Below are positions 8,150-17,636 of a DNA stretch of 64,000 nt, piece by piece. The position numbers and the translations under genes were made by a program. This stretch comes from Helicobacter ailurogastricus (GTDB lineage: Bacteria; Campylobacterota; Campylobacteria; Campylobacterales; Helicobacteraceae), in the NCBI RefSeq assembly GCF_001282945.1, contig NZ_CDMG01000009.1, forward strand, positions 431,980 through 495,979, in the 5' to 3' direction. Position 1 is the stretch's first letter; every line of letters begins with the position of its first letter. The notes under the pieces were generated by a model, which saw only the letters and a program-made list of their open reading frames with translations, had not been told where the DNA came from and ran no database searches.

Positions 8150-10693
8150 ATGCAAGGATTCCGCATTAAAAAGTTTTTCACAGTTTGCCTAGTTTGGCTC
8201 GGCCAATTTTTTTTGCCCCTAGACGCTGCTGAGGAGAGGATCACCAGAATTGAGTACAGAAACCTCTCTTACATGTCGGATATGCTTGCCAATGAGATTG
8301 TCAAGATCAAGAAAAACGACGTTTTGGACTTGAAAGCGATCGATGAGGCCGTCTTGGCTTTGTATAATCAGGGCTACTTCGAAGATGTCTATGCGACCTT
8401 TAAAGACGGTGATTTGGTCTTCCACTTCAAAGAAAAGCCCCGCATCGCTAGCATTGAAATCAAGGGCTATGGGACTGAGAAAGAGAAAGAGAATCTTTAC
8501 AACCAAATGGGGATCAAAAAAGGCGACACCTACGATGAAACCAAACTAGACAACGCCAAATACATTTTAAAGAGTGCCCTAGAGCAACAGGGCTATTATG
8601 GCAGCGTGGTGGAGGTGCGCACAGAAAATTTAGCCGGCGAGGGGGCGTATCGGATCATCTTTGATGTGAATCGTGGGAATAACATTTACATCACCAAATC
8701 CGTTTATGAGGGGCGCAAACAGCTAAAACCCCGCTTGGTAGAGAGTCTTAGCGCAAACAAACAGCGCGACTTTATGGGCTGGATGTGGGGCTTAAACTCG
8801 GGTAAATTGCACTTAAACGAGTTAGAGTACGACTCCATGCGTATCCAAGATGTCTATTTACGCAATGGGTTTTTAGATGTCAATGTGTCCTCCCCTTTCT
8901 TAAACACCAACTTTGGTACGCACAAGGCCAAGCTTTACTATAAGGTCAAAGAGGGGATTCAATACCGCGTTTCAGGCATCGAGATCAAAATCGATAAACA
9001 AGTCGTGCCGATGGCTAAACTTTTAAAATCCATTAAGATCCACAAAAACGCCGTTTTTAACATCGAGCACATGCGCGCAGATGCCCAAATCTTAAAAAGA
9101 GAAGTCGCTGACCAAGGTTATGCTTTCGCGGTGGTTAAGCCCGACCTAGATAAGGATGAAAAACACGGCACCGTGAAGGTGATTTACCACATCCAAACCG
9201 GGGACTTGGTCTATATCAACGACATCATCATCTCGGGCAACCAGCGCACCAGCGATCGGGTGATTCGCCGTGAGGTGTGGTTAAGCCCCAAAGAGCGTTA
9301 TAGTCTCACTAAAGTCGCCAGCTCTGAAAGTGCGTTGCGCCGCTTAGGCTTCTTCTCTAAAGTAAAAATCGAAGAGCGGCGGGTCAATAGCCAGCTGATG
9401 GACTTGTTGGTGAATGTCGAAGAGGGGCGCACGGGGCAGTTGCAATTTGGGCTAGGTTATGGCAGCTATGGGGGGCTCATGCTCAATGGCAGTGTGAGCG
9501 AGAAAAACCTCTTTGGCACGGGACAAAGCATGAGCTTATACGCCAACATCTCCACCGGTGGGGGCAATAAAAACTACGGCATTCGGGGCAGCGGACGGAT
9601 GTTTTCAGGCAACTTGACTTTAAGAAACCCGCGCATTTTTGACAGCCGCTATAGTTCTTCTATTAGCCTTTTTGCGGAATACATCATCAACTACAACTAT
9701 ATCCAACAAGGCGGGGGTTTTAGCGTGAGTGCAGGGCGCATGATCACCAACACCTTCAGCATGAATTTGGGCTACAATTACAGCCTCAATAAAATTTTGG
9801 GCTTTTCTAGCCCCTTGTATGAAATGTTTTACAGCAGTACCAACACGATCATTAAAGGCCCCAATGGCTCGCCCGTCACAGGCCCCGATGGCCAACCCTT
9901 ACGCGGATTGTGGAGCAGGGACTACAACACTCCCACAACCAGCTCTTTCACACTCAGCACTAATTTTGACAACACAGATGACTATTACTTCCCCAGAAAT
10001 GGTTTCACCTTTTCTAACTACACCACAATGTCTGGTCTGCCCTCAGATCACCCCCTTAATTCGTGGAATGGACTAGGAGGGAATGTCCGCAACACGAAAA
10101 TTTATGGCAAATTTGCCGCCTATAAAGACCTCAAAAAATATTTACTCATCGATCTCATCGCCCGCTTTAAAACCCAAGGGGGCTATATTTTCCGCTACAA
10201 CACAGAAGACTACTTGCCCCTAAACTCTGTGTTCTATATGGGGGGCGTTACCACCATTAGAGGCTTTAGAAACAGCTCGATCACACCCAAAACCAACTTA
10301 GGGATGTGGGTAGGGGGCGATGGGCTTTACACAGGCTCAGTGGAGCTGAGTTATGGGCTTTTAAAAGCAGCGAAAATGCGCTTGGCGTGGTTCTTTGACT
10401 GGGGCTTTTTGACCTATAAAACCCCTGATAAAGCCGGGGGCTTTTGGCAACAAGCTTACTCAACCAATGTGAGTTTTAAAGATTATGGCGTGGTGGGGGC
10501 GGGCTTTGAGCACGCCACTTGGCGGGCTTCTACGGGCCTACAAATTGAGTGGATTTCCCCCATGGGTCCTTTGGTGCTCATTTTCCCCATTGCCTTCTTT
10601 AACGAGTGGAGCGATAAAAAGGGCTTGTGGTTTAACCCCAACTTGAACGACTACACCCAACGCTTCGCCTTCTCAATGGGTACCCGTTTTTAG
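8150..10693 (+). CDS. bamA: outer-membrane beta-barrel assembly factor (Omp85)
   Basis: BamA folds beta-barrel proteins into the outer membrane. The 847-residue protein begins with a signal peptide ([21 protein letters not shown]) and has a series of POTRA-like repeats in residues 30-430 (for example [22 protein letters not shown]). The C-terminal Omp85 barrel holds the VRGF-type loop as [10 protein letters not shown] near residue 700 and ends in Phe (GTRF), the usual barrel-targeting end. Position between mqnE and mqnC is the arrangement I recall from H. pylori. Confidence 0.93.
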   Translation: MQGFRIKKFFTVCLVWLGQFFLPLDAAEERITRIEYRNLSYMSDMLANEIVKIKKNDVLDLKAIDEAVLALYNQGYFEDVYATFKDGDLVFHFKEKPRIASIEIKGYGTEKEKENLYNQMGIKKGDTYDETKLDNAKYILKSALEQQGYYGSVVEVRTENLAGEGAYRIIFDVNRGNNIYITKSVYEGRKQLKPRLVESLSANKQRDFMGWMWGLNSGKLHLNELEYDSMRIQDVYLRNGFLDVNVSSPFLNTNFGTHKAKLYYKVKEGIQYRVSGIEIKIDKQVVPMAKLLKSIKIHKNAVFNIEHMRADAQILKREVADQGYAFAVVKPDLDKDEKHGTVKVIYHIQTGDLVYINDIIISGNQRTSDRVIRREVWLSPKERYSLTKVASSESALRRLGFFSKVKIEERRVNSQLMDLLVNVEEGRTGQLQFGLGYGSYGGLMLNGSVSEKNLFGTGQSMSLYANISTGGGNKNYGIRGSGRMFSGNLTLRNPRIFDSRYSSSISLFAEYIINYNYIQQGGGFSVSAGRMITNTFSMNLGYNYSLNKILGFSSPLYEMFYSSTNTIIKGPNGSPVTGPDGQPLRGLWSRDYNTPTTSSFTLSTNFDNTDDYYFPRNGFTFSNYTTMSGLPSDHPLNSWNGLGGNVRNTKIYGKFAAYKDLKKYLLIDLIARFKTQGGYIFRYNTEDYLPLNSVFYMGGVTTIRGFRNSSITPKTNLGMWVGGDGLYTGSVELSYGLLKAAKMRLAWFFDWGFLTYKTPDKAGGFWQQAYSTNVSFKDYGVVGAGFEHATWRASTGLQIEWISPMGPLVLIFPIAFFNEWSDKKGLWFNPNLNDYTQRFAFSMGTRF

Positions 10694-10701
10694 GAGAGAA
10701 T

Positions 10702-11751
10702 ATGCGTTTAAGCAGAGCAGAATTGCTAGATTATATGGCCAACAAGCCCCTAAAAGAATTGGGGCAAATGGCTTTAGCCAAAAAGCAAGAGTTGCACCCA
10801 GAAAACACCACGACCTTTATTGTGGATCGCAACATCAATTACACCAATATCTGTTTCGTGGATTGTAAATTTTGCGCTTTTAAGCGGACGCTCAAGGATA
10901 AAGACGCGTATATCTTGGACTTTAAAACGATCGATCAAAAAATCGAGGAGCTGTTAGCCATTGGGGGGACGCAAATCCTCTTTCAAGGCGGGGTGCATCC
11001 GCAGTTAAAAATCGATTACTATGAAAATTTAGTCGCCCACATCGCCCAAAAATTCCCCACCATCACCATACACGGCTTTTCAGCAGTCGAGATCGACTAC
11101 ATTGCCAAAATTTCTAGGCTGTCCTTGCAAGAAGTTTTGGGCCGTTTAAAAGCGGCGGGCTTAAGCTCAATTCCTGGGGCGGGGGCAGAGGTTTTAAGCG
11201 ATCGGGTGCGTGCGAAAATTGCGCCTAAGAAACTAAGCGCAGATCGCTGGATTGAGGTGCATAAAGAGGCGCACAAGTTAGGCATTAAAAGCACGGCGAC
11301 CATGATGTTTGGCACAACGGACACCGATGAAGACATCGCCGAGCATTTGGAGCGGGTGCGCAATCTGCAAGATGAAACGGGGGGCTTTAGGGCGTTTATT
11401 TTGTGGAGCTTTCAGCCCGATTTTACCCCTCTGCAACAAGAAATGCCCCACATTAGAAAAGCCAGTTCTAACCGCTATTTGCGCCTGTTAGCCTGCAGTC
11501 GGTTATTTTTAGATAATGTAAAAAACATCCAAAGTTCTTGGGTGACACAGGGGGCTTTTATCGGGCAGTTGGCTCTGTTGTTTGGGGCCAATGATTTAGG
11601 GAGTGTAATGATGGAGGAAAATGTCGTTAAGGCAGCCGGTACGAGCTTTTGTTTAAACGAGCAGGAGATGGTGCGCTTGATCGAGGACATCGGCAGCCTT
11701 GCGGCCAAGCGCAACACGGCCTATGAAATTTTAAAACACTACCATGTCTAA
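10702..11751 (+). CDS. mqnC: cyclic dehypoxanthinyl futalosine synthase (radical SAM)
   Basis: MqnC cyclises dehypoxanthine futalosine, the step after the nucleosidase and before MqnD. The 349-residue protein has the cluster site CFVDCKFCAFKR near residue 50 after NINYTNI, then QGGVHPQLKIDYYE and PGAGAEVL, which are MqnC hallmarks. GGAGAGAATATG gives a clear ribosome binding site. The 3' end overlaps the next gene by eight bases. Confidence 0.93.
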   Translation: MRLSRAELLDYMANKPLKELGQMALAKKQELHPENTTTFIVDRNINYTNICFVDCKFCAFKRTLKDKDAYILDFKTIDQKIEELLAIGGTQILFQGGVHPQLKIDYYENLVAHIAQKFPTITIHGFSAVEIDYIAKISRLSLQEVLGRLKAAGLSSIPGAGAEVLSDRVRAKIAPKKLSADRWIEVHKEAHKLGIKSTATMMFGTTDTDEDIAEHLERVRNLQDETGGFRAFILWSFQPDFTPLQQEMPHIRKASSNRYLRLLACSRLFLDNVKNIQSSWVTQGAFIGQLALLFGANDLGSVMMEENVVKAAGTSFCLNEQEMVRLIEDIGSLAAKRNTAYEILKHYHV

Positions 11752-13198
11752 TAAAATCCGCAACATGCGCTATACTTTGTTGCTGGTCTTAGTGGCCGTG
11801 CTTCTTATAGTGCTTGGAGTTTATAAGGAAAAGAAAATGCCAACAAAAACACAAGAAAAAACCACAGAGGTGATTAAACGCAACGAAGTGGGTGAGAGAA
11901 TCCATTATTTTGAGGTCAAGGGCGTAAAAATCCCCGTCATTTATGAAAATAACCACATCTTGCCTATGGGGACGGTCAAGCTGATGTTTATGGGCGGGGG
12001 CAACGTCATGGATAAGGACAAATTCGGCCTCTCAAAGCTGAGTGCGAGCATTTTAAATGAGGGCACAAAGGAGCTAGGCAGCATCGCCTTTGCCGAACAA
12101 TTAGAGCAATTGGCCATCACGCTGGATGCAGACATCCGCTTAGAGTCCTTACACATTGATCTGAGCTTTTTAAAAGAATACCAAGGCAAGGCCATTTCTT
12201 ATTTGCACGATCTCTTGCTCTCGCCCAATCTCACGCCCAGCACTTTAGAGAAAGTCCAACAGCGCATGGTCGCCGCGGCCTTGAATAAAGAGAGCAACTT
12301 TGACTATGTAGCGCAACTGGGTTTAAACGAAATTTTATTTGCGGGCACTCCCCTAGCGCACCCGGCCACAGGCACCCCCAAGAGCATTAAATCGATCTCA
12401 CTAGAGGATGTCAAAAAACGCCTAGAGGATGCCCTAGACATTGAGCGGTTGATCATTGTCATGGGGGGGGATTTGGATATCAATAAAACCCTAGAGGCCT
12501 TAAAACCCACTCTAGAGTCCTTGCCCTCCAACAAGCCCTTCTTCACCCCCTATTTTAGCACCACTGAAAAACCTGAAACGAAAGTGGTCTATAAGGACAG
12601 CCAACAGGCTTATATTTACTTTGGTTCGCCCTTTGTGATGAAGGATTTAGCCAAAGAATTGCCCTTAGCAAAAGTCATGGGCTTTGTGTTGGGCTCTAGT
12701 GGATTTGGCTCTCGTTTAATGGACATCATCCGCGTTAAAGAGGGCTTGGCCTACAGTGCCTATATGCGCATCCAGCTCTCTAGAATCATCAATTGCACCA
12801 CAGGCTATTTACAAACAAAACTAGAGAACCAAGATAAAAGCGTGGCTTTAGTTAAAAAGGTGATTAAAGAGTTTGTCGAAAAAGGGATCACACAGGAAGA
12901 GCTAGATGGGGCGAAAAAGTTTTTACTAGGCTCTGAACCTTTGGCTAACGAAACCATCAGCAAAAGGCTCACAACCAAATTCCACAACTTCTACTTAGGC
13001 CTGCCCATAAACTACGATGTTACCATGCTAGAGCGCATTAGAAAAATGACCCTAGAGGAAATCAACGATTACATCAAATCGCACACAGAGATCAACGATC
13101 TAAGCTTTAGCATCGTAACCATGGACCCCAAAAACCCCAAATACAATAAGCTCGTGGGCAAAGAAGAAAAAAAAGAAGTGGCTAACCAAGGTATTTAA
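11744..13198 (+). CDS. M16-family peptidase homologue, membrane-anchored, zinc motif not seen
   Basis: A 484-residue M16-type protein (insulinase/processing-peptidase fold) with one N-terminal membrane segment (TLLLVLVAVLLIVLGVY), so most of it should lie in the periplasm. The place where active members have HxxEH reads FGLSKLSASILNEGTKELG, without the histidines, so this is probably a non-catalytic M16 subunit that works with another peptidase. The second M16 domain is visible around FGSRLMDIIRVKEGLAYSAYM. It matches the gene next to mqnC in H. pylori. The frame contains an uninterrupted eight-G run near 12462. Confidence 0.8.
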   Translation: MSNKIRNMRYTLLLVLVAVLLIVLGVYKEKKMPTKTQEKTTEVIKRNEVGERIHYFEVKGVKIPVIYENNHILPMGTVKLMFMGGGNVMDKDKFGLSKLSASILNEGTKELGSIAFAEQLEQLAITLDADIRLESLHIDLSFLKEYQGKAISYLHDLLLSPNLTPSTLEKVQQRMVAAALNKESNFDYVAQLGLNEILFAGTPLAHPATGTPKSIKSISLEDVKKRLEDALDIERLIIVMGGDLDINKTLEALKPTLESLPSNKPFFTPYFSTTEKPETKVVYKDSQQAYIYFGSPFVMKDLAKELPLAKVMGFVLGSSGFGSRLMDIIRVKEGLAYSAYMRIQLSRIINCTTGYLQTKLENQDKSVALVKKVIKEFVEKGITQEELDGAKKFLLGSEPLANETISKRLTTKFHNFYLGLPINYDVTMLERIRKMTLEEINDYIKSHTEINDLSFSIVTMDPKNPKYNKLVGKEEKKEVANQGI

Positions 13199-14282
13199 AA
13201 TACGCCGCGCAAGCCCCCTCGGCGCTCACCATGCACGCCCCCACAGGATGGCTAGGGGTGCAGGCTTTGTTAAACAGGGTGCAATCTAGGGGTTTGGCAA
13301 GCCCTTTTAAAATCTGTCCGCAAAGGCAGTTCTTGGGCTCAAGTGCGCTTTGCTTTGGTAGGAGCTTGGCAAACACCACTTCAGCGTCAAAATCCGCAAA
13401 CTCGGGGCGCACTTGCATGGCTGAAAAAGGGATTTCTCCTAAGCCACGCCATGCAAAACTTGGGCGCACTTGCATGGTCTGCGCGATCAAACTTTGTGCC
13501 TTTAAATTGCCTGCAAAGCTCACCACGCGGCTATATTGGACCTCTAAAAGGGCTTGTTTGTTTAAAGCTTGGCGCACAATCCGCAAGATGCCATCCAACA
13601 TATCCACGGGCTCAAAGCCTGCCACCACAATGGGGATTTGAAAGAGATCGAGCAGGGGTTGATAAATCTTAGCCCCCGTGATGACGCTTACATGCGAGGG
13701 GGCGATGAGGGCATTTATGGAGGCGTTTTTTAGCACGGCTTGCACGCTGGGGGGCACAAGCACATGGTTATTGTGGAAAAAAAGGTTTCTCAAACCTTTT
13801 TCTCTAGCCTGCAATAATAAACTTGCTGTCATGGGGGTGGTGGTTTCAAACCCGATCGCCACAAACACGACCTTTTTATGCGGGTTAGTGGTGGCGATCT
13901 CTAGGGCTTGCAGGGGGGAATAGACAAAGCGCACATCAGCCCCCCTAGCCCTTAAGCCTTGCAGGCTCAATTTGCTCCCGGGTACACGCATTAAATCCGC
14001 CAAAGTGATTAAAATTGTGTCTGGCATTTGAGCTAAAGCGATGGCCTCATCGATGCGCAGTTTTGGCATCACGCACACAGGACAACCGGGGCCATGCACA
14101 AAGTCTAGGGGGGTGTCTTGTAAGAGATTTAACAAACCATAGCGCATGAGAGAGTGGGTGTGCCCGCCACACACCTCCATGATTTTAAAGGGGGCTTGCA
14201 GCTTAGAGCTCTCTTTTTTAATTTGGCTGACAAGGGCTAAAATGGTGTCCTTGTCCCTAAAAGAGCCGATAAAATCAGTCAT
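13182..14282 (-). CDS. hypD: hydrogenase maturation factor HypD
   Basis: HypD is the Fe-S scaffold on which HypC, with CN ligands from HypE/HypF, builds the Fe(CN)2CO centre of NiFe hydrogenase. The 366-residue protein carries EVCGGHTHSLMRYG near residue 37, GPGCPVCVMP near residue 64, GFETTTP, and cysteine-rich C-terminal blocks (NCLCGQILKG and HPVGACMVSAEGACAAYF). The start overlaps hypC by eight bases, and the stop lies within the 3' end of the converging M16 gene. Confidence 0.95.
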   Translation of the reverse strand: MTDFIGSFRDKDTILALVSQIKKESSKLQAPFKIMEVCGGHTHSLMRYGLLNLLQDTPLDFVHGPGCPVCVMPKLRIDEAIALAQMPDTILITLADLMRVPGSKLSLQGLRARGADVRFVYSPLQALEIATTNPHKKVVFVAIGFETTTPMTASLLLQAREKGLRNLFFHNNHVLVPPSVQAVLKNASINALIAPSHVSVITGAKIYQPLLDLFQIPIVVAGFEPVDMLDGILRIVRQALNKQALLEVQYSRVVSFAGNLKAQSLIAQTMQVRPSFAWRGLGEIPFSAMQVRPEFADFDAEVVFAKLLPKQSALEPKNCLCGQILKGLAKPLDCTLFNKACTPSHPVGACMVSAEGACAAYFKYLG

Positions 14283-14508
14283 CCTGCTCCATTTTAGCGA
14301 CCATCTCGGCGTAAAGCTTTAAAGATTCTAGGGCTTCATTGGTGTCGATCTTACCCACCACAAAGCCAATGTGTAGCAACACAAAATCTCCCACATCTAC
14401 GGGCTCGTCCATTAAGTCCAAACTTGCCCGCCTTTGCACGCCCAAAGTTTCTAAAGTCGCCGTGTTGCCCTCAAGAGCAATGACTTTAGAGGGAATCGCT
14501 AAACACAT
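14275..14508 (-). CDS. hypC: hydrogenase maturation chaperone HypC
   Basis: The 77-residue protein starts MCLAIPSKVIAL; Cys2 and the MCLAIP motif are the family signature and bind iron and HypD. It also contains LLHIGFVVGKID. HypC carries the iron centre from HypD to the hydrogenase large subunit. The gene overlaps hypB at its start and hypD at its stop, so the three form one operon. Confidence 0.95.
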   Translation of the reverse strand: MCLAIPSKVIALEGNTATLETLGVQRRASLDLMDEPVDVGDFVLLHIGFVVGKIDTNEALESLKLYAEMVAKMEQDD

Positions 14509-15242
14509 TAAAAGGCGTGGCTTGATTGGTAATTTTGCGCCCGCCTTGCAACAAGAAAGTCTTTAAAGGCCTCTAGACTCGCGCGGTCTTTAGAGCTTAC
14601 GGTAAAAATGGGCGTGCCCGGCTTGAGCTTATCCATGTCCTCTTGCACCTGAGAAATCCTAAAGCCAAAGACATCCATTAAATCCGCCTTGCTCACCACC
14701 ACGGCATCGGCGCACAAAAACATGCTGGGGTATTTGAGCACTTTATCATCGCCCTCTGGCGTGGAGAGCAAAACGATATTCATCGCCGCGCCCAAGTTGT
14801 AGCTAGAGGGGCAAACCAAGTTGCCGACATTTTCAATCACCAAGTAATCACTTTGAGCGATCGCGCCCTTGTCTTTTAAAATGTCATAAGCCCCCTCTAA
14901 CATCGCCGCCTCTAAGTGGCACGCCTCCCCTGTGGTGATCTGCTGGGCGGCGACATTTTTCTTAATCAAGCGATCGGCATCGCGGTTTGTCTGCAAATCC
15001 CCCTCAATCACACAGAATTTAAAATCCTCAAAGCTGGCTAAATTCTCCAAAAGTGTGGTTTTGCCACTGCCCGGCGAGCTCATGAAATTGAGCACATACA
15101 GCCCATCTGCTGTGTAGCGCTCTTTCATTTCAAGGGCCTTTAAATCGTTCTTGCTTAAAATTTTCTCCACAACCTTGACATCTTTTTTACTCAGGTTGGG
15201 GTTGTTGTTAAGGCTTTGTTCTCTTGTTGTTGCTTCTAGCAT
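14508..15242 (-). CDS. hypB: hydrogenase/urease nickel incorporation GTPase HypB
   Basis: HypB is a GTPase that delivers nickel with HypA to hydrogenase and, in gastric Helicobacter, to urease. The P-loop is SSPGSGKTTLLE; DLQTNRDADR, the zinc/nickel site TGEACHLEA, VIENVGNLVCP and the NKxD-type SKADLMD are all present. The long His-rich N-terminus of some HypB proteins is absent. I choose the ATG at 15242 because GAGGAG lies six bases upstream, giving 244 residues; an upstream in-frame start at 15272 lacks support. Confidence 0.94.
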   Translation of the reverse strand: MLEATTREQSLNNNPNLSKKDVKVVEKILSKNDLKALEMKERYTADGLYVLNFMSSPGSGKTTLLENLASFEDFKFCVIEGDLQTNRDADRLIKKNVAAQQITTGEACHLEAAMLEGAYDILKDKGAIAQSDYLVIENVGNLVCPSSYNLGAAMNIVLLSTPEGDDKVLKYPSMFLCADAVVVSKADLMDVFGFRISQVQEDMDKLKPGTPIFTVSSKDRASLEAFKDFLVARRAQNYQSSHAF

Positions 15243-15316
15243 GCGTAACTCCTCATTTTGAAAACCCCCCATATTAACACAAAAGGTTTAATAATCTCTT
15301 TTCAAGCCAAAGAGGC

Positions 15317-15322
15317 TAAAAT
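15317..15322 (+). promoter_or_regulatory. putative -10 box of rdgB, implying a leaderless transcript
   Basis: TAAAAT lies only seven bases before the rdgB ATG, within GAGGCTAAAATGCCCGG. With the usual 6-8 base distance the transcript would begin at or next to the A of the start codon. The gene has no Shine-Dalgarno sequence. Confidence 0.45.
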
Positions 15323-15328
15323 GCCCGG

Positions 15329-15982
15329 ATGTTACCTTTAATCTTTTTTAGCAACAACGCCCATAAATGCGCCGAAGTGCGCGCCATTTTAGGCCAAGAG
15401 GTGTTGCCCTATGCAAGCCTTGTCGGACGCGTAGAAGTGCTAGAGAGTGGGGCAAGTTTCACCCAAAATGCCCGCTTAAAAGCGCGCGCACTCTACCCTC
15501 TTTTAAAGGATAAGTTTCAAGATTTTTGCGTGTTGGCGGAGGATAGCGGGCTGTGCGTGGATGCTTTAGCAGGGTTGCCCGGTATTTATAGCGCGCGCTT
15601 TGCCAGCATTAAAGAAAACGCCAAAGAGATGATCGCTAGGGATTTTAACCCGCCTAGCGTGTCTTGCAGCGACACAGACAATAACTGCAAACTCTTGGCA
15701 TGCTTAGAGGAATTGGGGTTACTGGAGTCTCCTGCCCGTTTTGTGTGCGTGGTGGCGGTGGGCGTGTGCGGGCAGGGGCGTGTGCTTGAAAAAACCTTTA
15801 GGGGGGAGTGCTTGGGTAAAATCATCAAAGCCCCCTTAAAGCCTAAAGCCTTTGGCTACGACCCTTTATTCATCCCCCAAGGCTATCACCAAACCATGGA
15901 CACCTTAAAAGAGAAAAACCAAATCTCTCACCGCTTTTTGGCCCTAAAGCAAGTCCAAAGCTTTTTAAAAACCTTGGTTTAA
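15329..15982 (+). CDS. rdgB: non-canonical purine NTP pyrophosphatase (XTP/dITP)
   Basis: RdgB/HAM1 removes ITP and XTP from the nucleotide pool. The 217-residue protein has FFSNNAHKCAEVRAIL at the N-terminus (family (S/T)xNxxKxxE), ENGxS-like GASFTQNARLKARAL, the acidic AEDSGLCVDALAG followed by PGIYSARFA, and FGYDPLFIP with SHRFLAL at the C-terminus. The order and spacing are standard. A 40-residue insert (KEMIARDFNPPSVSCSD region) corresponds to the NxxKLL segment as NNCKLL. It is divergent from hypB. Confidence 0.9.
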   Translation: MLPLIFFSNNAHKCAEVRAILGQEVLPYASLVGRVEVLESGASFTQNARLKARALYPLLKDKFQDFCVLAEDSGLCVDALAGLPGIYSARFASIKENAKEMIARDFNPPSVSCSDTDNNCKLLACLEELGLLESPARFVCVVAVGVCGQGRVLEKTFRGECLGKIIKAPLKPKAFGYDPLFIPQGYHQTMDTLKEKNQISHRFLALKQVQSFLKTLV

Positions 15983-16012
15983 TACACCAAATGGCCGCAA
16001 TAAACCCTTTTT

Positions 16013-17273
16013 CTATGTGTATTGTGTATCAAACTTGGGGCTAAAAAGATTTTTAGTGTCTAGGTTGTCCTTGGTGTGTATGCCTACAAGGGGCAAAAGA
16101 GAATGGATTAAATCATCGCTCATGAAGGGTTTATGCACCGCTTGGGCGATGGATTTTACTTTATCAGGATGCCTTTGTTTAAAGGTGTTGGTAACGAAGA
16201 TCATAAAGGGGATTTCTACCCCTTGAGGCGAACAGCTGTGCCCGGCATAATGCCCGCCTTGAAACACAGCTTCGGCGTGGTCTGAAAGATAAACCATGAG
16301 GACATCTTTGTTTTGAAAAAAGCGATAAATCTTGTCTAAGACATGGTCAGTGTAGTAAAGAGAATTGACATAATCTGCCACAATTTGCCTATCTGTTTGG
16401 TCTTTGACTTTTAGACCGCTATAAGGGATGTCTTGAGGGCTAAATTTGCTAAAGCTTTTGGGGAAACGCCGGTTGTAAATAAAATGACTCCCAAAGAGGT
16501 GTAAAAGGATAAAATTTTTGCTTTGCAACTGTGGCTGTATGTGTTTTAACATTTGAAGCGTCCAAATGTCTTGAGTGGTTTGCGGGAGATCTGAGGGGGC
16601 GTTTGTCCAATATTTATGGGCAAAAGGGTGGGCTAAGTGGGCATAAACATTATTCCGCGCCAAATCCTCTTGCACATCTATCCAAAATGTTTCATACCCC
16701 GCTTGTTTAAACACCGCCCCCATAGTTTTATAGATGTACCAAGGGGTGTTTTTATGCTCAAAATCTTTATAACTGAGTAAAGTGGGGAAGACAGCCTCAG
16801 TGGTGGCTTGGGCCGAGATGACATCGCTGAATACAAAGAGGTTTTGGCTTTTTTGTAGAGCGCTGGCTAGGGGGGAGTTAGGCACACGATACCCATAAAG
16901 TTGCATGAAATTGCGCGAGGCGCTTTCTCCTATAATTAAAACGACATTGGGTACGCTGTCTTGATCCACGCGCAAATAGTCTTTCTCTAGAGGTTTGTTT
17001 AGATTTTGATACAGCGTTGCGCTGGTTGTGTAGTCTTTGATTGTGGTGAGGATAGCAAGGATTTCTTTAACCACGGGGATATTGTGCGTGGTGATGTTAG
17101 GGTTAATCACAATCCCGTGCATGCCTTGTAAGTAATAGCCCACCCCCGTATGCACCCCAAAAATCCCCAAAACCCCCACCAAAAACCCATAGCTAGATTT
17201 GCGGCTTAAGCTTACCCCCCCCCCCCCCCGGCGCCAGCCACATCAGCCAAAATTTATTGTCCAAAACAACCAT
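16013..17273 (-). pseudogene. phosphoethanolamine-transferase-like sulfatase-fold protein, phase-variable, OFF in this sequence
   Basis: The intact part (to about 17182) encodes a final membrane segment and a sulfatase-fold domain of the EptA/CptA type, which adds phosphoethanolamine to lipid A or core sugars. It carries VVLIIGESASRNFMQLYGY (nucleophile region), VYLSDHAEAV near residue 300 (metal DH) and GHSCSP. A good ribosome site (AAAGGAG) precedes an ATG at 17273, which opens a short frame running into 15 consecutive G residues; with 15 the frame stops at a TAG soon after, whereas 14 or 17 would join it to the sulfatase domain (419 residues with 14). Only one membrane segment is left before the catalytic domain, fewer than in EptA, so the amino end may also be truncated. 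Confidence 0.75.
17215..17229 (-). repeat. homopolymeric tract of 15 G (C on the plus strand)
   Basis: A run of 15 identical bases inside the 5' coding part of the phosphoethanolamine-transferase-like gene. Such tracts change length by slipped-strand mispairing and switch expression of surface-modification genes in Helicobacter. Frame analysis gives OFF with 15 and ON with 14 or 17. Confidence 0.9.
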
Positions 17274-17613
17274 AAAAACTCCTTTGCAAAAGCCCTTATT
17301 CTAGAGCAAGGGAGCTAAAGCAAAAGTTAGAGCCACTGATAAGGCCTTTGACCCAAGAGAAACACAAAGGGCTCAAAACACCACAAAGCCAATTCTCTAG
17401 GCTCAACCCTAATAACCCCCGCTCCTATGCTGATAAAAAGCACTAGATGAGGCTGTGAGAAAAAGATATGAAGGGTGGTCTTGTTTTAGTGATGTCTTGC
17501 CAAGACTGGCTGCACGCCAAAATCCCGCCCAAAATCTACATTTTCTTAAAATTCAGCGCAATCTTTCAGTTTAAAACCAAGAGTCTAGTCTTTTTAATAA
17601 AACAAAAAGAGAC
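17274..17613. other. spacer between the transferase-like gene and pyrC
   Basis: About 340 bases. The part next to 17273 should carry the promoter and leader of the phase-variable gene. I looked on the minus strand for a lost amino-terminal membrane domain of the transferase and found only short frames broken by stops; a few are hydrophobic, so a decayed membrane part is possible but not shown. Confidence 0.3.
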
Positions 17614-17616
17614 ATA

Positions 17617-17636
17617 AAAGGGATTTTTATCCCTTT
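17617..17636 (-). terminator. rho-independent terminator after pyrC
   Basis: A perfect eight-base-pair stem, AAAGGGAT and ATCCCTTT, around a four-base loop starts at the pyrC stop codon, and the minus strand continues into a T-rich stretch (ATGTCTCTTTTT). It would end the fliN-fliO-tonB-pyrC transcript. Confidence 0.7.

Noticed and set aside
17274..17613. A possible lost N-terminal membrane part of the transferase in the spacer
   Set aside because: Hydrophobic pieces are in three frames broken by several stops; a reading could not be assembled with confidence.
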